Source: Novakomyces olei (lineage: Eukaryota > Ascomycota > Novakomycetes > Novakomycetales > Novakomycetaceae). From it: 64,000 nucleotides of DNA. This document shows, in pieces, positions 61,234 to 64,000 of this stretch. The DNA lies in NCBI GenBank assembly GCA_016906335.1, contig JADEYG010000012.1:620501-684500 (forward strand), given 5' to 3'. Below the pieces are notes generated by a model, which saw only the letters and a program-made list of their open reading frames with translations, was not told the DNA's origin and searched no databases. A program made the translations under genes and the position numbers. Each line of letters opens with the position of its first letter. The stretch's first letter is position 1.

Positions 61234-63377
61234 ATGGATGCAAGCCAGACTGCATCTCCAAGCACGCCTCCGCGTTCGACCGGCGATTTGGAGTCTTTAG
61301 TTTTGAAAAGGGCAGGCTCGCCTTTCCAAGGCCATGAAAAATCGCAAAAAATACCAAACTTGGATCAGTTTGTGTATAGTGGAAATGAGACGCCCATATC
61401 TATGCGCTTTGATCACACACAACCTGACTCCATGACAGTGGAGAGCCCGAGTATAAGATTGGCCCAGCCAAACATGAATAGTGCTATTTTGCTGTTTGAA
61501 GACAGCAAGGCCGAGCTCCAGCAAGAAAAAGCCGACTTGATGATGCCAAAAAATGCAGAGCGTTCGGCGAGTGAATACGCAAAAATAAGAATGGAACTAG
61601 GAAACCGCATGTTCCTGCTTTCAAAGTTCTTGAAAGAAATAAACAACAATTTTGTCCTGTGGCGACAGCAGGCGACAGAGTTTGAAGCTTCGATAGAAGA
61701 AATAAAATGCAATCAGCAAACACTCCGTTCAAGGTTGAGAGATACTACTGCTCAGCTTCGCAATCTTGCCGATCAGAAAGTATTAAATAGTGCGAAGAAA
61801 AAGTTTGGTGAGGAGTCATTTTCCGTATATATGTTGTCAAAGCTAATTGCAAAGATCATCAGGATTCTATATCTGTAGAGACTCAATCTGAAAAAGTATG
61901 CAAGTCGATACTTCTGCCACGCTAACAAACGTGAAGAATCCCGAAAAGTCACAATCGAAATGCGTAATCGATATGGAAAGTCACCTTTGCTATAAGGACA
62001 CGATTGAACGACGTTTTGCAGAACTCATAGACGAACAAGCGCAATCAAATACACAATTGCGCCAAATGTAAGGCAGCTGCTCAAAACAAATTGCGCTTAC
62101 CATTTGAAGAAACAGCGTTCTCCTTTCTCAAGCAAATGCCCATTCCGAAATCATCAAGCTTGCTGCGTCTGTGCAGGTAATTTATAAGGCTTTGCAGCCT
62201 ATAGTCTTCAAGTACGAAATGCATAGACCTAAACAAATATTTATTTGACAAACAGGCAATCATCTCAACAGACCGTATTTCAAAACCTGCCTGGGGCCGA
62301 CGTGAGCTGCCATCCTGCGCAATCTCATAATCAAGACAAGGGCATTGGATGCGAGGCTGACAAAGACATCAATTTCTGTATCAGAAAAGGCAGCGATCGG
62401 TAGTGCACCCTCATCCTTATGTCAAATTGTCTGAACTAAAATTGTAGAACTGAACCACAATATCTCAAACTGGAAAAGCTTTCCAATTTGGAAGCATCTT
62501 GCAATGAATCTTGTGCATTATCTTGCAAAGATGGCAATCAAATCGACGCCCTTACTCAGTCTCCAGCGGCTGAAAAGACCATGATAGGAAGCAGTCAAGC
62601 TACTGAAAGTGAATGGCTTCATAGTCAACCTGAAGATGACTATAAATCGCTTGATCATCATGAGTTGTTTCGCAATCTCAACCGCCAAGCTCAAGGAGAC
62701 GGCATTGAACGGGTATGAGCCCATTTAAGCTTTTCAAGGCGTGTGGTTCTATATGAATTATAAGTAACACATTATTTCAGGAGATCAAGGAAGACGGAAT
62801 TCTAGGCTTCAAATATTCTCTTCAATTAGAAGGCATTGAAGCACCCGAACCGATTGAAATTCCAAGCGGCACAAGCCAGTCGGACGCTGATGATACACAA
62901 ATTCAATGTAGCTCGCCCAAATACTAAACGCCGCTTAAAATTGAGGAGCAAAACGATGAAATGGTACCAGCGCGTCATAATACTGTATGTATCGATCCAA
63001 AACCCTGATTCATGGCTCTATTTACGCACAATACTGAAACTATGCAGACATTGTGGTTTGAGCAAATGAGTATAAATCTAGTTTTTAAAGAACTGACAGT
63101 AAAGACGGCCGAGCCAGTCAGTGTCAGCTCTCCAGTATTTTATCAGCAAAGCAAGTGGTCGTATTCTCCTTTGGCCACAAACATGTGTATCCAATTCAAC
63201 ATAATCATTTCGCCCAAGGTGCCTTTGTTCCTATCCAAGAGTAAGTCAAACAAAGTACACAATAATTTTTATCAAGTTTTCACGAACCTACTCCTGCAGG
63301 CGCAGGCATACTGGTTTCGGTTTTGGGTGCAACAGCAGGCGCAGATAGTGAATTATGATCATCCACTTGGGCCTTGA
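61234..63377 (+). CDS. Unrecognised many-exon coiled-coil protein
   Basis: Proposed exons are 61234-61824, 61863-61895, 61937-62067, 62110-62176, 62272-62399, 62448-62712 and 62781-62907. All use plausible GT/AG sites. The first exon begins [16 protein letters not shown], with Ser/Thr-Pro sites, and ends in a long coiled coil (about residues 95-190). Later exons are hydrophilic. The third codes for another helical stretch ([18 protein letters not shown]). After exon 7, acceptor 62945 would create a stop split as T|GA, giving 447 residues. Yet two further exon-like stretches (62946-62984 and 63049 onwards) are in frame with each other and look coding. If used, the gene reaches 63377 and overlaps PTPA antisense. 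Function unknown; high intron density and coiled coils resemble kinetochore or meiotic proteins only in style. Confidence 0.55.
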
Positions 63378-64000
63378 CAAGATCCGGGCTCTGAGTAAAA
63401 GGGTAGAAAGTAGGCCCAAACAAGAAATGCTGTACCACAGGAAACTTTCCCAGTACCTCGGCGATGTACATTTTTTGCATTCCCTTAGAGTCAAAAAATT
63501 ATTCAATGTTCCAATTTTGCAAGTGGATACGTACCTGATTCACCTTTTTCCACAACGGCACGCCACTTATATCATATAAAACTGGGCTGTGTTCGAAAAA
63601 AGGTCCTCGCTTGACCTGTGCCTTGTTAGCGCGCTGTACAACAAGGATACCCTACGGAATTGATAAAAGCAATTGCATCGAAATACAAATTTTCATCCTT
63701 CATATCTTGGACAACGCGAGGATCTAGCACAGATGATGGTGGGGGTGCACGGTCCAGATCCTTTAGCTGAGCTGATCCGATTATATACGGAATGAAAGAG
63801 TGGTCGTCCAAGCCCCAAACCCCGTGTGACCCGGCAGGCTCTAGGTTATAGGTAGCCACTAAAAGCCGACAAAGGTGTAGGTAAGAAGGAACAACACGTA
63901 GCGCGACCGCTTTTGCATCCTCAGACTTCAGAAATCCTTGCATAAACAAGGCACCTACAAAGGCAATAAATGACAATTCGTGTCCCGTCCCATAATCGAG
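63280..64000 (-). CDS. PP2A activator PTPA (RRD1/RRD2), C-terminal part
   Basis: Peptidyl-prolyl isomerase that reactivates protein phosphatase 2A. Three exons are visible: 63656 to beyond 64000, 63535-63615 and 63280-63483. The introns run GTAGGG to GGCACAG and GTACGT to CTCTAAG, both between codons. Signatures in order are [40 protein letters not shown], then [39 protein letters not shown] and HFLFGPTF. The N-terminal helical part lies beyond the right edge. A short Pro/Ala-rich tail follows the conserved end. Intact in all visible parts; which of the two fungal paralogues it is cannot be told. Confidence 0.95.

Overview
The window is a compact, gene-dense stretch of a fungal nuclear genome. 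About 31 protein-coding genes fit in 64 kb, on both strands. Most are split by short introns (about 40-120 nt) with GT/AG ends, usually a CTAAC/CTAAT branch site and a TAG or CAG acceptor. The fungal signature genes are a trifunctional folate enzyme (FOL1), an importin-4 of the Kap123 type, a Pap1/Yap1 bZIP factor with both cysteine-rich domains, a Pho85 kinase and a D-lactate dehydrogenase. Complex I genes are present, which excludes Saccharomyces and Schizosaccharomyces. The two ribosomal-protein promoters carry CAGTCACG (HomolD-like), and one also carries ACCCTACCCT (HomolE), the promoter grammar known best from fission yeast. I lean towards an early-diverging ascomycete (Taphrinomycotina-like), but the genus cannot be read from the sequence.

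Layout, left to right. 1-7.2 kb: the 5' end of CHD1 (minus, runs off the left edge), then RLI1/ABCE1 and a Trs65-like TRAPPII subunit. 8.5-18 kb: ZIP metal transporter, RPL35, GOS1 (Golgi SNARE), ATP10, RPL9, a small complex I subunit and ORC1. 18.5-28 kb: KAP123 with a probable intronic C/D snoRNA, TRP4, RRP43, an FAD-dependent oxidoreductase and an SPF30-like Tudor protein. 29-38.7 kb: the Pap1-like bZIP factor, NPC1/NCR1, PHO85 and COX5. 39-50.5 kb: NOT4, the 30-kDa complex I subunit, NMD3, MTAP and a large ankyrin/RCC1/BTB protein of the IBTK type. 51-64 kb: Ecdysoneless/SGT1, a BRCT-only protein, a small membrane protein, DLD1, BUD22, FOL1, an unrecognised many-exon gene and the 3' end of a PTPA (PP2A activator) gene that runs off the right edge.

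The genes are housekeeping genes and do not form an obvious cluster. Recurring themes are ribosome production and recycling (RLI1, NMD3, BUD22, RPL35, RPL9, RRP43, the snoRNA), the mitochondrial respiratory chain (ATP10, COX5, NDUFS3, an NDUFB11-like protein, DLD1) and DNA replication/chromatin (ORC1, CHD1). I saw no transposon, viral remnant, CRISPR array, rRNA or convincing tRNA. Intergenic DNA is AT-rich, with many microsatellites and scattered TTAGGG-type teloboxes. Exon boundaries given here were worked out by eye from reading frame, splice signals and family similarity; they have not been checked against RNA or a database. I did not find a novel multi-gene system. The best leads are the intronic snoRNA, the promoter modules, the BRCT-only protein and a few gene models that do not splice cleanly.
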